A stretch of DNA of 64,000 nt from Avena insularis (lineage: Eukaryota > Streptophyta > Magnoliopsida > Poales > Poaceae). A program made the translations under genes and the position numbers. Below, in pieces: positions 22,754 through 35,207 of the stretch. The stretch spans positions 332,675,527-332,739,526 of the forward strand of contig CM042693.1 in NCBI GenBank assembly GCA_023614405.1, given 5' to 3'. The first letter of the stretch is position 1. Every line of letters starts with the position of its first letter. Below the pieces are notes generated by a model. The model had not been told where the DNA came from. It was given only the letters and a program-made list of their open reading frames with translations, and did no database searches.

Positions 22754-24184
22754 TCAAGCCTCTGAGAGGTGGCCTTTTCTGCTTTTACCCTTGGCCACTA
22801 GGTCATAGACCTGTTCCACTGCCTCAGGCAATCTATCCTGCTCCAGAAGGGTCTTGGCGACGGTGAGGTTAAGGAGTGGGGTGGGCATCACCTGCTTGCC
22901 TTCACTGTCAATGTATGGCTTGGCCTGTGCCGGCTTCGAGGGAGCCCATCCTAGGTTGAGCCGTACACCAGGATCGTTGATGGCGCGAGCTGGAGCCTTC
23001 TTAGCCTTCTGCTGCTGGAGCAGAGTCTTGTACTCGGCCTCCATTGCTCTAGCTTTTTCTATGGACTTCTGCGCGTTGATCAGATCTCGATCTAGTTTAG
23101 CGCCTTGCTCCGTGATGGCTTGCGCTTCCTCCAGCAGCTGCTAGCGCTTCTCGTCAAGCTGAGTCACGTTCCGGATATGATCAACAGTTAGTGGCTCGAC
23201 GAGGAGATTGCCATACATCACTCTATCAGCTGGAGTAACATGGGTTGCTGCTGACGTGGATGCTGGAGGCGGCAAGTTCGCGGTGTTGTTGTTGCTCGGA
23301 CCGGTGCCGAGTTCCTTCGGCTGCTGCACTGGGTTAGGCGGAGGTGGCATGACCTTTGCGCGATCAATGTCGTCAGCAATTAGTGGCCCCTTCCCCTTAT
23401 CCAGTGCCGTAGGCGGAGCTTGCCCGGGCTGGTCTTCGTCCATCGCTGTCCCAATGGTGACAAACACCCCTCGAGACATGACAGTGTTATTAGCTTGCTC
23501 GTCGCGCGAGTACTCCTCCTCCATCTCCTGCATGGCGGAGTCTAGCTCTTCTGGACTAAAGTCTATTTCCTCTGAATCTGTACTGAAATCAGCATAAAGC
23601 GCGTCAATGACAGAGTCAGAGGGTGCCAGGACTTCCTCGATGACGGGTGGTGGAGGTGAAACGGCCTCGACGATGACTGGAAGTGGTGGTGCTGCTGCGA
23701 CGATGGCGGCCGGAGGCGGTGGTGGAGGTGGCTGAATTGGAGGGGCTCCGTCAATGAGCGCAAGCGTTGTCTGAGCTGCCGCTTCAGCCTCCACGTAGTT
23801 GGTGACGGTGTTTACCATGCCTTCGAAGGTGAGGCGTCCTGACGCCTGTTGCCGTCTTAGAGAGTGTCGGAGAAGCGTGCCATGGTCCAGTCCTTCCACA
23901 AAGTGATAGATGGCATCATCATTGGGGTAGTGGGCCAGATCGGCTCGTATACGGAGCCACCTGGCCAGGTAATCGCGGGGGTTTTCGCCCTCTCTCTGAA
24001 CGCAGCGCGCCAGATCGAAGATGGTAACCACGCCGACGAACTTGGATCTCTGCTGTCCAGACGCACGGACAAGGCCGGCGGATTTGCAGTGATCTTCCAC
24101 CTTTATATCCTGCATAGGGGCGGTTTGGGTGGGTCTTGAATTTTTCCGATCTTTGCCGGCAAACTCCGAGGAGAGATCCGACAT
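22754..24184 (-). pseudogene. ORF1 of the Tat element, containing a second gag-like segment
   Basis: It starts at ATG 24184 on the minus strand, about 290 bases inside the primer site. Residues about 50-140 resemble the C-terminal part of gag: DLARCVQREGENPRDYLARW and GLDHGTLLRHSLRR. A proline-rich stretch follows, then an acidic segment with EEIDFSPEELDSAMQEMEEE, then a coiled-coil-like tail (EEAQAITEQGAKLDRDL, KTLLQQQKAKK). TAG at 23141-23143 breaks it; the end is TGA at 22754-22756. An extra ORF before gag is known in the Ogre branch of Tat; its function is not established. Confidence 0.7.
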
Positions 24185-24474
24185 CGATCCTTTCGCGAAC
24201 GTATCCTGCCCGTAGGCGGTCCGTGCGGGTCTTGATGCTCATCCGACTCCCAGGGAACTAGTGCCCGAGTCGGTTTCGCCAATGAAGAGGTGGATGTCTC
24301 TGATAGGAACGATCGAACACCGCGTAGGGTTCGTCTTTGCCGGGATCCAGAACTCGTCGGGGGGGGGGACGATCGGAACGTTGCCAGAGAAGAGAACGCG
24401 GCTGATGGCCACGGTTTCGCCGATTCCCGCGAAGATCTTGGTCCTCGCCCGCTGAAGAGCCTGAAGCGCCTCTT

Positions 24475-24490
24475 GCCCCACGGTGGGCGT
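24475..24490 (-). promoter_or_regulatory. Damaged primer-binding site (Tat element)
   Basis: On the minus strand ACGCCCACCGTGGGGC lies just inside the 5' LTR. Compared with the intact site at 6655-6672 it has lost bases at the TGGCGCC end, as has the adjoining LTR terminus, so the damage spans the LTR/primer junction. Confidence 0.75.
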
Positions 24491-24493
24491 AAA

Positions 24494-25024
24494 TCGTGGT
24501 ATTGCCGGCACGCCATGGAGGGTCCTCACAGGCGTGTTTAGAGGCGTGGAGTAAGGCGGACGGTTGGCAGTGCGGTAACACAGCTTACCAGTTGAGATCC
24601 CACAACGGTGCTGGAATCCTACTCCTGCTATAAATCACTATAATGGCAATACCGAATTCTGACAGAGATTAGGTTATTTGTCGGTGACTAGAAAGTCTAA
24701 GTTATCGCCTGAAGTTGTGCCCTAAAAGGCTCCCATAGGCCCGACTTATATAGTCGCCGGTCCTAGGGTTCTGGAAATGTCCTAGCCGGACAGGTTACAG
24801 AGTTCTACACCGTCTATTACTAGTCTTGTGTATCTTGCACTCCAAGGCTCCGGGTACGCTGGTGACTCCACCATAGCCTTCCTTTATCCGGCATGGGCCT
24901 CCCTTCTGGATCCACCTAACTGGGCCGCCCAGCAGGCCATAGACCATGCTACCGACTATGGGCCACCCGGGTTAGTCGGATAAGAGACATGCTATGAGGA
25001 TACCCATATAGCATATCCCCAACA
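24494..25024 (-). repeat. LTR (5' LTR on the minus strand)
   Basis: Plus-strand sequence from tcgtggtattgccgg (the first TG lost) to gcatatccccaaca ending at 25024, directly followed by the duplication CCTAC. Confidence 0.9.
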
Positions 25025-26144
25025 CCTACCCTGAAACTCATTGCCTACTACGTGTACTTGTGTTTAACATCCTTACACTAACCATATGTATGCTAGATGT
25101 CCCTGTACTTTGGTATCGTGTTGTTCATGTGTCATAAATGAGATCTTGGAGCACCCATGTGTTGCCTTGGTAGCATCACTGTCTTGCCAAGAATTTTTGA
25201 TAATCTTTGAAATGTTCATCTATATCTAGTTTAGCTAAGACTAACTTGATTTTTCTTCATGTCTTGATGCATGTAAACACGAGGATGGTTTGACTATATC
25301 GTCGGCACTTGCAAGTCATTTTTTGCAATCCTCTATAGTCTAGATGTTCTTCTGCCTTATAATAAAATATGGTAGGACAAATACACTTTACTCTAAAAGA
25401 ACTCAATCAATTATGTGGGTGTATACTATATTAATTGCTTCTCCCGTAAGATGTGATTTATGTAGAATTTTGATTGCCATTTATCCATGGATGATATAAT
25501 TGCGTATCCATGCCTGATATTATTTTATCATTGAAGCATGATCTTGCAGCTGTTGTGGGCAGTATGGTATTCTCGTTTCATTGTCCTTATCATGATATAT
25601 ATTGTGTTCCACTCGTTATGAATGCATAGTACCCGTAGTTAATAGCTCATTTTTCATCTATTGGTTTCACAAACAACATAGTTGAAGTTATGTCACAATA
25701 CTGATTACTGTTGTACTCATGTAGAATTACTGTTGCCTGCATTTTTCATTATATCATCATGTTCTTTTATTTACTCGCCTTGTCCAGGGTTGTGTGCTTC
25801 CCTATGGTTTGTAATGTGCCATGTGGTGTGACTACAACTATTGCATTTGGTTGCCTGTGCAGCTGTTGATCTGGTATTGATTATGTCTATCATGGGAAGC
25901 ACATGGCACGGGAAGCAGCGCCACCCATATCCCTCTATCCCCATCACCATCTGCTCATCCTCCTCTATTCCTTGGTATCTGTTGAAGCAGGATCACACGA
26001 TGTCGATATCCCTGCAGAGTTGCGCGCTGCCTCAGAGGCTCCTCCACCAGATCGCCTCCAGCTTGGTCTTCCTCGCTGAAGCCAGCGTGCGTGTGCTCCA
26101 CGAGGAGGGCAGGCGTCTCCAGCGTCGTCGAACTGGTGGGTGAC
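25025..26144. other. CACTA interior upstream of the captured gene fragment
   Basis: AT-rich unique sequence to about 25830, then a GC-richer stretch (25900-26144) that could be the 5' leader of the glyoxalase-family fragment. No other coding match is seen. Confidence 0.4.
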
Positions 26145-26935
26145 ATGGCTACTGATGGTGCCAAGACCACCACACCTGCGCTCCGGCTCGATGGTATGTG
26201 CACCTTCATCACCCTTAGCTGCTACATGTGAGACCCTATCTGGCTCAACAGAATTAGCAACATTGTAACTAGCCAGGGTTGCTGATAGTGCTGACTTCGG
26301 TCAATATATTTGGATTCAGGGTGTCCATTTTCGCTGAAATTATGAGTGCCCGCTAATTTTTGCTTGCATGTTAACAATACCATGTTAGTACTTGCAACAA
26401 CAAAAAAAGTGATCGGTAGGACTACTTGCAGCATCAAAAAAGTTATAGGAGTACAAGAAAAATACCAAAAGCTTAATTTGCACAATGTCATAGAGAATAC
26501 TGCATTCCTACTTGTCATAACCAAGTTTTGGGTCAAAGTTCCATGATTTTCCTCTGCCTGAATGAAAATTATTATGATGTTCAATGCAGAACCTGATTTT
26601 GGAGTTGTTAGTATTCACCATGTTGGAATACTATGTGAAAATCTTGAAAGGTCGATAGCCTTGTACCAGGACATCCTTGGTGAGTTACTGTAAGTTGTAT
26701 ATATTTCACGTCTATATGCACTGCTTGTAAGGTAAAACAGTATTTGTGATCATTTGGGTCTTAAGGTGAATCTTGCTAGGCCAAATGACAAGCTTCCATA
26801 CAAGGGGGCTTGGCTCTGGGTTGGCTCCGAGATGATCCACTTGATGGAGTTGCCAAACCAAGATCCAGGAATCACCAAGAAAATTTGGGCGGCTAGTGTT
26901 CTTGTTGTACAATTTGTGGGATATTAACCAATGGA
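26145..26935 (+). pseudogene. Glyoxalase/VOC-family gene fragment
   Basis: Three exons resemble a plant glyoxalase-I-like (vicinal oxygen chelate) protein. Exon 1 is 26145-26193 (MATDGAKTTTPALRLD). Exon 2 is 26590-26679, with FGVVSIHHVGILCENLER. Exon 3 runs from 26758, with KLPYKGAWLWVGSEMIHL and MELPNQDP up to about 26868. Phases agree (exon 1 ends in G, completing GAA with exon 2). The acceptor before exon 3 reads gg at 26756-26757 instead of ag, so splicing is probably broken. The second half of the domain is absent: after NQDP the frame runs into unrelated codons and a stop near 26934. It lies inside a CACTA element, so transposon capture is likely. The donor gene is not in this window. 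Confidence 0.8.
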
Positions 26936-27665
26936 ACTATTTCTGTGATATTGTTGTATAGTTTGTGATTTGAAGTGTGTAAGCTTTGGGATATTTATTG
27001 TATATAAGTATGTGATTTGAACCATGGAACTATTGTAATCGACTTAATTATGGCTATTGTGAAAATAATTTCGTGTATTCTTGCCTTTTTGAATAAATTA
27101 TTAGCTGATCAATTACATTCAAATCGTGGGAGATAACGAGTGGGATCTATAAAAAATAAAACTGACAAGTGGGACGTATGAAAAATGAAACTGACAAGTG
27201 GGACCTGCTGAAAATAAAAGGTCGAAAATAAAAGTCAAATAAAAAAGATATTCATATAAAAGGCCAAGACCAGAAAATAAAAAGGCCTACATGTTGGGCT
27301 TGGCCTATGTTGTACGTTGAAGAGAACTGATATGAAAAAAATAAAAACAGATTAAATTATTAGGCTTGGTCCATATAAATAGCAGAAGTGGATTGGACTG
27401 ATTTCGTGCCACGTCGGATCGGCCACGTAGGATATGACCTGGTCAGGCCAGTTTACCTGTGACGATATCGGATCGTCATTACGGTTATGATGATCCAATA
27501 TCGTCGTAGACGGTTATAACATTTCGTAAAAAACATCGTTGTGTGTAATTACTAACGCTCAGTTTTTGACGATCTGTTTTTTGTCATAAGATCATCATAT
27601 ATTGTAGATAATGATGATTCAGTGACGAAAATGGAGGGTCATGTATCAGCAGATTCTTTGTAGTG
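26936..27665. mobile_element. Right end of a CACTA (En/Spm) transposon
   Basis: The sequence ends ...agattctttgtagtg at 27665, whose complement starts CACTACAAAGAATCT, a typical CACTA terminus. The 27440-27640 part is a subterminal region with repeated gacgat / atcgtc words in both orientations. The left terminus is not found; it may have been lost where the gypsy fragment at 10136-11620 adjoins. The captured gene fragment and the Tat insertion lie within this element. Confidence 0.75.
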
Positions 27666-29085
27666 TACTAGAGCAAGGACTCTGCGCCCACACCGGAATC
27701 TCTGGCCCTCAAGCCCGGAGTCTCCGGCCTAAGTTTTGGGCATGCGCGCCGCCAACTGGGCCTATGGCCCTTGTACCCCTTTATTCTTACAAACCCTAGT
27801 TTTATCCCCAAACTACCCCTTGTTTAGTGGCTGGCCTATAAATAGATCCCCCACTCATTCATGTATTCCTTAGGCATAGATGATAGACTACAGACAACCC
27901 CCTTCTGTGGAGTCTCTAGTTTTGCCTCATCTCCTTTACTAAGGGGGCCGACTATCGTCACCAACCTCGATTGGACTTTGCATCACACATCCATCGTTGT
28001 ACAAGGCCTTGGAGTCGGTGTCTCTTTTCCAAGCTATCAAGACCCTCCCCAAGGTGTTCTTCCCTCTCCGATGTGGATTTGAGGGAGCACGTAGACCGAT
28101 CTTTCCTTGCGAGGATTCTATCGGACCAGTGGCTGCCGTTCAGGAGCAATCGTCCTTGTATCATGTGAGTTTTGCGTGTGTTCATCATGTTCTTCGCGAG
28201 GTGTATGTTCGCTTCCGCTACCTTCTCCCTTTCCCCTCACTTTCCCATCGATTTGACCACGAGATCCGTGAAGATCAGGCCACCCAAGAGGTTTACCCCT
28301 ATCAACGCAAGTGATGACGCGGACGATGTAGACTGGAGTTTTGTTGTAGACATTGTTCTTGATATCGATGTCAAGATATCCGGTCGTGATGTAGTCGTGG
28401 TCATTGTAGCCGTTAGCGTTGGAGGCGTGAAAAATTGGGAGGTTTGTGTCGTAGATTTTTAGGTTATTGTGCGGCGGTGGCAGCAATCTGTGGCAGCGGT
28501 GTGTTTCTTGGTCATAGTGTGGCGACGACAGTTTTTTTTGCAGCAGCGGCGACAGGTTTTTGGTTGTAGGGTTTTTGGAGGAGGCAGCCGGGGCACAAGG
28601 CAAGCGGTGGCGGCAAGGAATTTATGGAGGCGGATCACACTAGATCAGCGATGGCGACAGGTTTTTTATCAGGCAAGCGAGGCAATTGTGTGATCGCCCT
28701 AGCAGAGCGCCGGGCTACACCGGCGGCAGTTTTAGACCACGTGATGTAGACCTTGGCATGATTTTTGTTTGCAATGTAGAACTCGATGAAGATCTTGGTG
28801 TAGTCGTACAGCTTGATGTCGTGATTTGGTCGTTGTAGTTTGGGTCGACATAGTCCCACTTAATGCAGTGCAGATCTTGATGTTGGTGTATTCGCATCTC
28901 GAAGCAGTGCAGATCTTAATGTCGGTGTATTCATGCTCGATTGAGTGTAGATCATGTTGATGCCGACTGCGGGAGATCACCATCCCGTGGTCGATATCAG
29001 GTGCTTGAGGTAGCAGATGAGTCAATCCCGAACATAAATGAACTGCGTCTCCGATGGAGGTGTTCCCGAATTGTTTCTTGTGGTA
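27666..29085. other. Unassigned sequence between CACTA end and Athila-like element
   Basis: A TATA-like cctataaatag at about 27836 is followed by a transcribed-looking stretch (27860-28180). A G-rich plus strand with gcggcggtggcagc words (28480-28740) follows, with no convincing coding frame. At 28863-28960 three imperfect direct copies of about 47 bp carry gcagatctt.atgt.ggtgta. It might be part of a retrotransposon LTR or leader, but I cannot assign it. Confidence 0.35.
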
Positions 29086-29090
29086 GGAGG

Positions 29091-30642
29091 TGATACGTCG
29101 AAAACGTATCTATAATTTTTGATGTTCCATGCTTGTTTAGTATCTACTTTTCTTTGCTTTGTCTACACTTTTAGGTGTTTTTATATGTTTTCTGGAACTA
29201 ACCTATTAACAAGTTGCCACAGTGCTAGTTGCATGTTTTCTTCTGTTTTTGGTTCCAGAAAGGCAGAAAATCAATATTCTCGGAATTGAACAGGACAAAA
29301 GCCAAAGTCAATATTTTACCGTGGACAACACGAAGCCAGAATACGAGACGGAGGAGGCTCACCAGCAGGCCACACCCCCTGGCGGTGCGCCCTACGGCTG
29401 GCCACGCCTGGGGGGTGCAACCGCCCTGGTGACCCCCCTGCCTCGCCTCATCGCCTATAAAGTCCCCCCGATGCCAAAACCCTAAACACCCGATCAATAT
29501 TCCAAGAAACCGTCTGTATCCGCCGCCACCATCGTCCCTAGATCAGGGGATCTGAAGTTCTTCCTGGCACCCTGCCGAAGGGGAGATCATCCCGGAGGCC
29601 TTCTTCTCCGGTATGAAGCGTGAGTAGTTCCACCTTGGACTACGGGTCCATGTAGTAGCTAGATGGTTGTATCTTCTCCTTGTGCTTTCATGTATAGATC
29701 TTGTGAGCTCCATTCATGATCACGATCAAATCTATTTGTAATCATGCATGTTGTTTTTGCCGGGATCCAATGGATATTGAGATTACTATGTCAGATTGAT
29801 TAATGGTTTTGTCTATTTGATTCTATCATGTCTTAGTTGTTTGTGATCTTGCATGCTCTCCGTTGTTAGAAGCTATCTTGGCCAAGTAGTTGCTAGTGAT
29901 TCCAAGAGGGGGTATTTATGCTCGATACTGGGTTCATGCCTCTACTTTTCAAGGGAAGTGACATAAATCTCTTCAATGGTAGATGTGTTGTTGCCACTAG
30001 GGAGAAAACAACGGTCTCTTGTTCATGGAACAAGTGGATTGTTTACCTTACACACTTTGCTTAAAGTAGTTGTCTCTTGCTTGCAACTTAATACTGGAGG
30101 GGGTTCGGATGATAACCTGAAGGTAGACTTCTAGTCATAGATGCAGTTGGATGGCGGTCTATGTATATTGTTGTATTGCCCAATCGAATCTCATAGGATC
30201 TTTTTGTCTAGTATTGCATTGTTATTCCTTTCTCAGTTCCTATCAATTGCCCTGCTCTAATTTGTTTACCCTTCTAGTCATGTTGTTTATCTAAGGAGAG
30301 AACCTCTAGTGAACTATGGACCCCGGTCCAATATTTACCATTGATACATCTTCCACAGTTACTGTTTACTTGCTGTAAACCATCATCACCTTCCACACCA
30401 TACAGTTAATCCTTTGTTACAGCAACCGGTGAGATTGACAACCTCACTGTTCGTTGGGGCAAAGTCTTGAGTTTGTGTTGTGCAGGTTTCCACGTTGCTT
30501 GCAACACCTTTGAGACATTTCCTTCCTCCTACTGGTTCGATAACCTCGGTTTCTTACTGAGGGAAAACTTGTTGTTGTGCTGCATCATACCTTCCTCTTG
30601 GGGTTTACCGACGAAGCACTTCGCGTTGACACAGCACCATCA
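29091..30642 (+). repeat. 5' LTR of Athila-like element A
   Basis: It runs from tgatacgtcgaaaacg to ...acagcaccatca, 1552 bp. A TATA-like cctataaag at about 29454 is followed by a GC-rich leader with aaaccctaaacacc. Confidence 0.92.
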
Positions 30643-30651
30643 AGCTTTTTC

Positions 30652-30669
30652 TGGCACCGTTGCCATGGA
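30652..30669 (+). promoter_or_regulatory. Primer-binding site of element A
   Basis: tggcaccgttgccatgga lies 9 bases after the LTR. The usual plant tRNA-Asp primer site differs from it at four positions, so the site is mutated but recognisable. Confidence 0.8.
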
Positions 30670-30899
30670 GGCTAAGGACGTCTTCACAAGGGGAGTCCTC
30701 CTCAACCTTTCTCTTTACTTTGTTTTTAGTTTGCTTAGTTTATTTTGCTTGGTTTTGTTTGCCTTTTTTCAAAAACTCCAAAACAAATATTTTAGTTTGG
30801 TTTGCTTTCTCTATTCAAAAACACTCCAGAAAAGCTAAATAATGGTTGCTATCTTTGCCTAGAAATAGTATTGATTCCTGGATTAAGTGCAAAGATGCT

Positions 30900-32505
30900 T
30901 TTATTGTAAATTGCTACCCTCCTGCTAAGATTATATCTATGAGAAGTGATATTATGAAATTTAAACAACTTGATAATGAACATGTTGCTCAAGCTTGAGA
31001 AAGAATGAAATCTTTGGTTAAGAATTGTTCATGGACTCACTGCTTGGATGATTATCCAGACTTTTTATGCAGGTTTGAACTTCTCTTGAAGAAACCTGTT
31101 GGATTCAGCTGCTGGAGGTACCTTTATGGGCATCACTTTGGGTGCTGCAACAAAACTCCATGATAATATGATGGTTAACTACTCTGAATGGCACACTGAG
31201 AGAGCTCCACACGGTAAGAAGGTAAATTCTGTTGAAGAAACCTCCTCTTTGAGTGATAAGATTGATGTTATTATGGCTATGCTTTTTAATGGGGAAGCTC
31301 CTTTAGATCCTAATAGTGTTCCATTAGCCTCTTTGATTGCTCAAGAAGAGCAAGTTGATGTGAACTTCATTAGAAACAACAATTTCAACAATAATTCCTA
31401 TAGGAATAATTTTGGTGGTAACAACAATTATAGGCCTTATCCTCCTAATAATGGCAATACCTATGGAAACTCCTACAACAATGCTAGAAGTTCCCCCTCT
31501 GAACTTGAAGTCATGCTCAAAGACTTTATTAGTAAACAAACCACTTTCAACAAGACTGTGGAGGAAAAGCTTTTAAATGTTGACAAAAATATATCCTCTT
31601 TGTCTGAAGCATAGTCCTCCTTGATTAATAAAATGGCTGCTAAACCTGAAACCATGGAAAGTACCTTTGCTGCTACTCATGCCATACAAGTTACTATTGA
31701 TGAAAATGTTAGACTGTTAGCCCAACTTCATGCTAAGTGGGAAAGGGAAGCTAAAATTGATAGAAACAATAGTGTGTGCACCATCACCACTAAACCACAA
31801 GAAGTCCCTATTCCTCATCCTACAATGCTTAAGCCTAATGAGTCTACTACTAGTGATGCTAAGTTTGATTTTGATATAGATGGTTGCAATATTTCTGAAG
31901 TGATTATGTTCTTGCAAAAGCTTGCTAGAAGTCCTGATGCTAGTGATATGCATGTTGCTTTCACCAAACACATTACCGATGCTCTTGTTAAGATTAAGGA
32001 AGAGAAGTTAAAACACAAAGATTCTATTCCTAGGAAAGTAGAAGATAGTTGGGAACCCATTATTAATATGCAAGTGAATGACTTTGATCTCAAATCTTCA
32101 TGCGATCTTGGTTCTAGTGTCTCTATTATGCCTAGGAAGATTTATGAAATGCTTGATTTGCCACCTTTGGAACATTGTTATTTTGATGTCCCACTTAATG
32201 ATAATGCTAAGAAGAAACTCATGGGGAGTATTAATGATGTTCTCATTACGGTTAACAATGCTTATGTCCCTGTTGATTTCTATGTTTTGGATGTTGAATA
32301 CAATGCTTCTTGTCCTGTTACTTTGGGAAGACCTTTTCTTATAACTGTTGGTGCCATCATTGATATGAAAGAAGGCACCATTAAATATCAATTTCTATTC
32401 AATAATGGTATTGAACACTTCCCTATGAGGATAGAGAAGTTGCTTTTTGCTCCTCCTTTGAAAGCAAGGTTTGATGTTTATGCTTCTTCATTTGAAAATA
32501 CTTAA
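30900..32505 (+). pseudogene. Athila-type gag-protease, decayed
   Basis: From about 30900 to 31098 the gag core is readable but shifts frame and has a TGA near 30996. From 31099 one frame runs to 32505, with a single TAG at 31612-31614. It has the gag C terminus (SAAGGTFMGITLGAATKL), an Asn-rich linker with tyrosines (about residues 90-125), then a protease domain with CDLGSSVSIMP as the catalytic aspartate motif and VTLGRPFL downstream. A frame with stops cannot make a full Gag, but long open parts suggest moderate age. Confidence 0.88.
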
Positions 32506-35190
32506 TTTCTTGCTTCTAGTGCCTAATTTAAAGGCGTTAAAGAAAAGTAGTTGTTGGGAGATAACCCAAGAGTTTTCTTGAGTCTTGGAAGTTATTACTT
32601 CAGTAATGACCTCTACTTATCCTTTTTGGTTTGCTTTTTGTGCCAAGAATGACCTCTAATGAGAGGAAAGTAAGATTTGGGGAGTTGTTGTCCCGAAACA
32701 GATTTCTGTCCTCCACCATGAACATTCGTGAGGAATCTCTGTAAGTCGGATTGAGCGGAAAATTTACGAATAAATCCCCCAGTATGTTAGATAACTTTTG
32801 TTAGTTCAACACTTTTTTATTTGAGCAACATAAGGTCTTCGAAAAGATCGGTTTCTACCTGCTGGTCTGTTTTGACAGATTTCTGCCATTATTTGCATTT
32901 GCTTCTTATCGATTTCTTTTTGAGTTCTCTTTTGGGGAATTGACATTTTTAGAGGAACTTTCTTCAGTAGCTTGTGTTTTTAGTGAAAGTTTTGTTGTTC
33001 TAAAGCTAAACCCAAGGTTCTATTATCTTTTGAATACACTAATGTTTCTAATGAAGATTGTGTGAAGTTTTGTATAAGGAAAAATTTCAGGTGTAGAGAG
33101 AGAATGATGTAATGAGATGAAGAATGGACAAAAGATCAAGCTTGGGGATTCCACCCCGGTGTCACCCCAAGAAATATTTAAGAGGTACAAGCATCAAAGC
33201 TTGGGGATGCCCAAGGCATCCCCTTCTTCATCAATAAAAAGCTCAGGTCTTTCTAGACACTTCGTTTTTATTGTTTAATGCACTGTTATGTTGTTCTTGG
33301 AGCGTCTTAGTTTTCGTTTTATTTTCTTAGTTTGTTTAGTTTTCTTGAATAAAGTAGTTTGGAACCCCGTTCTCGCTGTGTTGTTTCAAATAAGTCAATT
33401 GGTGTTGCAAAGGAGTAGAAAGTTCTTGCTTGGAAGTGCAAGAGGAGCTTGCTTTGACTGTGACTTAGACTTTATCATGTCATGCTAGGTGTTCTTTTGA
33501 CCTTATGCTTAGTGATTATTGATGTATCATGATTTGTTCCAAACAATTGTGATTGCTTTAGTGTGCTTTGAAAGAATCATGCGTTGTTTTAGCATACAAA
33601 AGCATTGGTATTCTCCTTTGATGTTTTGTTTGGGTTGACTTGGCACATGCTCACACCATGTTATGACATGAACAAGTCACCATAGCCTCTATGATCATTT
33701 ATTCCTTGACTTGTAGTACCACTCTATGCTTTGATTAGTAATGTTTTGTCGATCTACAAGATTATGGCCATTATTGCTCTCTTAGTTGGTTGCTCCCAGT
33801 CTTTTTGCTAGCCTCCACTTGTATGAGTAAGCTCTACTCATGCTTCCAACTCTCAAAAAACCAAGTTATTCCAAAGTGTCCACTATAAATTCCTATGCAT
33901 GGTGTGTTATACCATTTCAAGTATATTCTTGTTTTCAGCTATCTTCCAATTAAAAAGTATTTTGTTATTTGAAAACTTAGTGATTAAAGCCCTCACGAAC
34001 TTGATGGCACACTTTATATTCCTTGCCCCTAATAAACTTGAACCATTGTGTCGTCTATGTTGTATATGCTTGCACTTATACGTTGGAATTAGCAGAAACA
34101 TGTTGTCATGGGGAACGTTTTCAACATTGCACTTTTACTTTGTACACAGTTGATATCATGCTCTTCTATCTATGGATGTCACCGGTGTGAAATAAAGAGG
34201 GATCTTGTAAGTCCATGGAGTTATGTATTTTGTGTTAGAGAAACATTTGGGTCGCTAGCCTAAGCCATGCCTAATCATGGTGAAAACTTGCAGCATCACC
34301 ATAATGAGCTATCTGTGAAGCATCCTCAATAAAAATCTATGCAAATAGTAAATAAAAAGATCGCTGAGATGCTCATTTTCTGCTTGCCTTGTCATTTTGG
34401 TTATGGGATAGCTCCTGTACCATGTGCAAGGGGTATCCCGTTAGCGGTTCTCTATGATACACATGTACTTACTATGACAAGAACTTGCAGGTGACTGAAG
34501 TTGAGTAGCATGAGGTGTGGCCCTCGTATTCAAGGGACATGAGATTGCTAACTTATACTTTGTCAAGCATATACTCCATAGTTTGTTCACTTTAACCTTA
34601 ATCACTTGAAGATGCTTATGATAGGGGCAATGAGGGCTGAAAGCTAACAAGTACCATAATTTTTGGAAGCTCCCTTTGAAACTTGAAATACCTACTTCCC
34701 TTTATGAAGGGCCTTTCTTCCACTATTATATTGAGTCTCCACCTTCTACCTTTAGGCACCATTAAGAGAGCATAGTTTTCATTCTTAGTTCTATGTGCAT
34801 TGTCCCAAAACTTATTGATTGATGCATATTGTGATATTGCTTGTTCTTATGCTATTTGTATCTAGTCACTCTTATGAACTTTGAAGGTGTCCTATGCATC
34901 TATTTCCTAGTCCATGAGGGACAAGCTGAATGCCACTATGCCATATTTTCTGTATGTGAAACAAACAAATATTTTTCAATGCATGTTATTCATGATCTTT
35001 GTTTGTAGCCTTTCATGTTGCATGCATAGTTACTTTTTCTTATTGTTAGAACTTCTTCTTTCATGCACATGTTTAGAGTTCTTTGATCCCAGCTTTCAAT
35101 GCTTGCAAATGGTTTGATCTTGGTTTTGATGGTGCATGTCACCTCAAAAATTATTATTTTATCACTTACCTACTCGAGGACGAGCAGGAG
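32506..35190 (+). other. 2.7-kb noncoding 3' module of element A
   Basis: It begins with cctaatttaaaggcgtta and the word ttgggagataacccaag, and continues to the polypurine tract. The same module, in the same order, follows the coding part of element B (52171-54860). No open frame is shared between the two copies, so it is probably noncoding sequence needed for the element's cycle. Confidence 0.75.
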
Positions 35191-35207
35191 TTAAGCTTGG
35201 GGATGCT
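35191..35207 (+). promoter_or_regulatory. Polypurine tract of element A
   Basis: ttaagcttggggatgct directly precedes the right LTR; element B has the same sequence before its right LTR. Confidence 0.8.

Larger units (their letters stand above)
11873..25024 (-). mobile_element. Tat-lineage gypsy LTR retrotransposon (13.15 kb)
   Basis: LTRs at 11873-12400 and 24494-25024 are flanked by a perfect 5-bp duplication CCTAC (11868-11872 and 25025-25029). On the minus strand the order is 5' LTR, primer site, ORF1, gag, protease, reverse transcriptase with YVDD, RNase H, a second RNase H, integrase, then a noncoding tail and 3' LTR. A second RNase H before integrase and a long 3' region are known hallmarks of the Tat group (Ogre, Retand, Grande relatives). 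The 3' part carries a spliced gene on the opposite strand (13005-16590). The sense frame from 21565 to 17105 is unbroken by frameshifts but has several nonsense codons, so this copy is not autonomous now. Confidence 0.93.

Noticed and set aside
28118..28603. 161-codon minus-strand frame
   Set aside because: No leader, no family motif, and composition typical of random open sequence.
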